64,000 nucleotides of DNA from Streptosporangiaceae bacterium (GTDB lineage Bacteria > Actinomycetota > Actinomycetes > Streptosporangiales > Streptosporangiaceae): contig JAFARZ010000237.1 in assembly GCA_019245115.1 (NCBI GenBank), positions 1 through 64,000 of the forward strand, written 5' to 3'. Of the stretch, positions 61,155-64,000 are shown one piece after another. The number at the start of each line of letters is the position of its first letter. Position 1 is the first letter of the stretch. Under the pieces are notes generated by a model that was given only the letters and a program-made list of their open reading frames with translations, had not been told where the DNA came from and did not search any database. The position numbers and the translations under genes are program-made.

Positions 61155-62612
61155 CTAGGACTGCTCGGACTCCTTCCACGCCTCGGCGCCGGTGTAGGTG
61201 TACGGGTTGTTCAGCACCTCGTGTTCGGGTATCTCCGGATTCATGCCGCTCTCCCACTCCTGCGGACCGAGCTCGCCCTTGAGGTAGGTGATGGTCTCGT
61301 CGATCGCGCGCCGGGCATTGCCCAGGTCCACGCCGACGAGCCTGTGGTCATACTTCACGACCTTGCCGTTGACCAGCACCGTGTGAACGTCCCCGCGCTG
61401 GGCCTGGAACACCACGTGACCGTAGGGGTGTACCACCGGGAAGCTGACCGGCGAGTTGTCGTTCTTGATCAGCACCAGGTCGGCCTTCTTACCGGGCTCG
61501 ACGCTGCCGATCACCGAGTCGAGGCCCAGCGCCTTCGCGCCGCCGCGGGTGGCGTACTCGACGACCTGTTCGGCCCGCAGGTAGTGGTTCGTCACGGTCT
61601 TCCCCTCGGCGTGGGCCTCGAAGTGTTCCATGACGCGGTCCGCGTTCAGCGTGGCCCGCATCGCGGCGAACATGTCGCCGCTCCACCAGACGCTGGTGTC
61701 CTGGGACAGCGAGATCGGGATGTCATATTTGCGGAGCTTCCAGGTGGGCGGGTAGCCCTGGCCGGCGTTGCACTCACTTTCCGTCGAGACCGATACGAAC
61801 CCGCCGGTGGCCGCGATCTTGTGGTAGGAGTCGGGGGACAGCGACGAGGCATGCACGTACATCGTGCCCGGTGTGCAGCATCCGTTGTCGTACATCCGGT
61901 TGAGGCCGGCATCGGTGGTGATGGACCACACGCCCGCGTGGGTGGTCACCGGCACGCCGAGTTCCCTGGCCACCTCGAACGTCGCCTTCTCCGGGAAAGC
62001 CGGGTCTTCACCGGGAATGTCGAAGGCGATCTGGAACCCCAGCATGTCGCCCTTGCCGTCGAACCTGCGCACATAGAAGTCGCGGAACTCCGGCGTGGTG
62101 CTCCACTCCCACGAGCCCTGCTGGATGTTTCCGTAGGCGAGGACGAAACGGCCGGGGACCTCCTCCAGCGCGTCGGTGGCGGCCTCCGCGTGATCGGTGG
62201 TCTGCAGGCCATGCGACCAGTCCACCGTGGTGGTCACTCCGGCGTCCACCGACTCGATCGCCGACAGGAGGTTGCCCGCGTACACATCTTGCGGACGGAA
62301 CTTCTTGCCCCAGTTCAGGTAGTACCAGACGAAATACTGAGTGAGGGTCCAGTCGGCACCGTAGGCGCGCATGGCGGTCTGCCACATGTGCCGGTGCGTG
62401 TCGATCATGCCGGGCATGACGATTCCGCCGGTGGCGTCGATCTCGGCGGTGCCGTCCGGAACCTGAAGGCCGGGGCCGACCGCCGCGATCCGCTCATCGG
62501 TGATCAGCACGTCCGTGCCGGTCAGCACCTGGTGCGCATCGTCCATCGTCAGCACGGTCGCGTTGCGGAAGACGACCGGTCGTCCCGGGACCAGGTCTGC
62601 TGCCGACGTCAT
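61155..62612 (-). CDS. Metal-dependent amidohydrolase
   Basis: Encodes 485 residues from ATG 62612, chosen for GGAGGTAGCC; a longer frame to 62684 lacks a site. It has the amidohydrolase barrel: IVMPGMIDTHRHMWQTAMRA (HxH), VTTHAGVW (His), YVHASSLSPD (His), SLSQDTSVWWSGDMFAAMRA (Asp) and a C-terminal GSVEPGKKADLVLIKND. It belongs to the TrzA/AtzA or cytosine-deaminase-like group, acting on ring C-N or C-Cl bonds. As first gene of the operon it may deaminate or dechlorinate an aromatic substrate before ring opening. Confidence 0.88.
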   Translation of the reverse strand: MTSAADLVPGRPVVFRNATVLTMDDAHQVLTGTDVLITDERIAAVGPGLQVPDGTAEIDATGGIVMPGMIDTHRHMWQTAMRAYGADWTLTQYFVWYYLNWGKKFRPQDVYAGNLLSAIESVDAGVTTTVDWSHGLQTTDHAEAATDALEEVPGRFVLAYGNIQQGSWEWSTTPEFRDFYVRRFDGKGDMLGFQIAFDIPGEDPAFPEKATFEVARELGVPVTTHAGVWSITTDAGLNRMYDNGCCTPGTMYVHASSLSPDSYHKIAATGGFVSVSTESECNAGQGYPPTWKLRKYDIPISLSQDTSVWWSGDMFAAMRATLNADRVMEHFEAHAEGKTVTNHYLRAEQVVEYATRGGAKALGLDSVIGSVEPGKKADLVLIKNDNSPVSFPVVHPYGHVVFQAQRGDVHTVLVNGKVVKYDHRLVGVDLGNARRAIDETITYLKGELGPQEWESGMNPEIPEHEVLNNPYTYTGAEAWKESEQS

Positions 62613-62797
62613 GGCTACCTCCACATTGATCTCGTCTGTACCAAGCCGAAGCGTGGCCTTCCCCGTGAGCTGTGTCAATAGCATGCCAAACCAACATCGC
62701 GGCTGCTCGGCAGGGGTGACGGCACTATCTAGTCACGTTACGGATTCGTTTAACCACTGTCCGTTCGTGATAAGAAATACTTTTGTAATTTTCAGAA

Positions 62798-62811
62798 CAG
62801 AACACGTTCTA
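62798..62811. promoter_or_regulatory. KstR-like operator upstream of catabolic operon
   Basis: CAGAACACGTTCTA (62798-62811) matches the KstR operator TAGAACACGTTCTA at 13 of 14 bases. KstR is a TetR repressor of steroid catabolism in actinobacteria. The site lies 186 bases upstream of the amidohydrolase start and 81 bases upstream of the GH94 gene. TAGAAC/GTTCTA sites are also used by other TetR proteins, so the regulator's identity is inferred. Confidence 0.55.
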
Positions 62812-62891
62812 TCACGCCGATAACCGTGCTCAGCACGGCGAGTGATCTACAGCCCTAGCGGGATGGCCGAAACGCGTGCGAGCCTGACCGC

Positions 62892-64000
62892 GTGCGATAC
62901 GGATATTTTGATGACGGTCAGCTCGAATATGTGATCACACGCCCCGACACGCCGGTGCCGTGGATCAATTATCTGGGGACTGACGCGTACTTCGGCATCA
63001 TCTCGAATACGGCGGGCGGATACTCGGCTTATCGCGACGCCAGATTGCGCCGGATCAACCGGTATCGCTATAACAACGTCCCCAGCGATACCGGCGGACG
63101 TTACCTCTACCTGCGTGACAATGCCGAGGGCGAGTACTGGTCACCCTCCTGGCAGCCCACCCAGAGCGCGCTGGACAGCTACGAATGCCGCCATGGGCTT
63201 TCCTACACGCGGATCACCTCCTCTCGCCTCGGAATCCGGGCCGACACTCTGTATTTCGTGCCGCCGGGCGAGACGCTCGAGGTCTGGCGGCTGCGCGTTC
63301 AGAACGAACGTGACACGCCAGCCGACGTGTCGGTGTTCTCATCGGTCGAATTCTGCCTGTGGGATGCACAGGACGACCAGACGAACTTCCAGCGCAACTA
63401 TTCAACCGGTGAGGTTGAAGTCGTCGAGGGGGTTATTTATCACAAGACCGAGTACCGGGAAAGGCGTAATCACTTCGCCTTCTTCGCGTGCTCGGAGCCG
63501 CTGGCCGGTTTCGACACCCAGCGCGAGGCGTTCCTCGGTTCCTACCGCGGCTGGGACCGGCCGCTGGCCGTGGAGCGCGGCGAGTCGTCCGATTCGATCG
63601 CGCACGGCTGGGCGCCGCACGGCAGCCATCACGTCCGGCTCTCGCTGGCTCCCGGCGAGGTCCGCGAGGTGATCTTCCTGCTCGGCTACGCGGAGAACCC
63701 GAGCGAAAAGAAGTTTGACCCGCCGGATTCGCAGACCCTGAACAAGAGTCTGGTCCGGCCGGTCATCGACCACTGGCTGCAGCCCGCCACGGTCGATGCG
63801 GGGTTCGCCCGGTTGCGCGAGTCGTGGGAGTCGCTGCTGTCGGTTCTGCGGGTCGACTCGCCCGACGAGGACACCAACCGCATGGTCAACACCTGGAACC
63901 AGTACCAGTGCATGGTCACGTTCAACGTGAGCCGGTCGGTATCGCAGTTCGAATCGGGCATCTCCCGCGGCGTGGGATTCCGTGATTCCTGCCAGGACCT
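62892..64000 (+). CDS. GH94 cellobiose/chitobiose phosphorylase-like, partial
   Basis: The window ends inside this gene; 369 codons are visible from GTG 62892, whose ribosome-binding site is weak. It starts VRYGYFDDGQLEYVI and has RPDTPVPWINYLGTDAYFGI, ISNTAGGYSAYRDAR and YLYLRDN, the N-terminal beta-sandwich of GH94, followed by the linker helices and the start of the barrel (NTWNQYQCMVTFNVSR, then GVGFRDSCQD). GH94 enzymes split beta-glucosides such as cellobiose with phosphate. The catalytic Asp usually lies in the GFRDxxQD region or beyond. There is no signal peptide, so it is cytosolic. Confidence 0.9.
   Translation, partial: MRYGYFDDGQLEYVITRPDTPVPWINYLGTDAYFGIISNTAGGYSAYRDARLRRINRYRYNNVPSDTGGRYLYLRDNAEGEYWSPSWQPTQSALDSYECRHGLSYTRITSSRLGIRADTLYFVPPGETLEVWRLRVQNERDTPADVSVFSSVEFCLWDAQDDQTNFQRNYSTGEVEVVEGVIYHKTEYRERRNHFAFFACSEPLAGFDTQREAFLGSYRGWDRPLAVERGESSDSIAHGWAPHGSHHVRLSLAPGEVREVIFLLGYAENPSEKKFDPPDSQTLNKSLVRPVIDHWLQPATVDAGFARLRESWESLLSVLRVDSPDEDTNRMVNTWNQYQCMVTFNVSRSVSQFESGISRGVGFRDSCQD

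Overview
The window is high-GC actinobacterial DNA. GTG and TTG starts are frequent, ATGA/TGATG gene overlaps are common, and the families are typical of filamentous actinobacteria (DUF397 with DUF5753 regulators, DUF4192, a DUF574-type methyltransferase, a DprE1-like oxidase, and a TraB/FtsK conjugation system). A Streptosporangiales-like soil actinomycete is my best guess; the order is inference.

Region 1 (1-17353) is chromosome carrying an integrated actinomycete integrative and conjugative element (AICE). Two identical 45-bp att copies (393-437 and 17277-17321) bound about 16.9 kb. The left copy is a truncated 5' half of tRNA-Arg(ACG); the right copy completes the intact tRNA. Inside are a tyrosine integrase, a minus-strand transfer operon (TraB plus small membrane, coiled-coil and zinc-ribbon proteins), several regulators (XRE-TPR, a minimal GntR, two XRE-DUF5753, one with DUF397), an APH-like kinase and a DUF4192 protein. 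An AT-richer cargo block holds a TIR-domain protein and a predicted PD-(D/E)XK nuclease facing each other. I see no replication initiator or excisionase. A frameshifted coiled-coil gene and an IS5-type remnant point to decay and turnover.

Region 2 (17481-32973) is chromosome. It holds a DUF899 protein beside an ArsR remnant, a HAF-repeat surface protein, an HExxH membrane protein, and a small biosynthetic-looking pair (SAM methyltransferase coupled to a stand-alone condensation domain) followed by a GNAT. It continues with an MFS-methyltransferase fusion, a divergent MarR/azoreductase pair with an operator array, an atypical LuxR regulator, a DHA2 exporter with a lipoprotein, and overlapping GH25, gluconate kinase and Smr genes.

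Region 3 (33023-43306) starts with a selenocysteine formate dehydrogenase alpha subunit (in-frame UGA with a SECIS-like hairpin). Next come a short Rho paralogue whose frame runs far into the following gene, a secreted GH27 alpha-galactosidase, and a coupled operon of diiron hydrolase, ferredoxin reductase and alpha/beta hydrolase.

Region 4 (43437-57665) has a glutamine cyclotransferase-like protein, an atypical FtsH-like AAA protease operon with a second HExxH protein, a DprE1-like oxidase coupled to an Orn/Lys/Arg decarboxylase-like enzyme, a non-coding stretch with a 57-bp two-level tandem repeat, ketosteroid-dehydrogenase-like and CMD proteins, a HAD phosphatase, GlgX, a tiny zinc-ribbon protein and a GvpF/L C-terminal fragment.

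Region 5 (57814-64000) is a minus-strand catabolic operon: amidohydrolase, class III CoA transferase, citryl-CoA-lyase-like protein, LigB and LigA. A KstR-like palindrome lies upstream. The window ends inside a GH94 phosphorylase.
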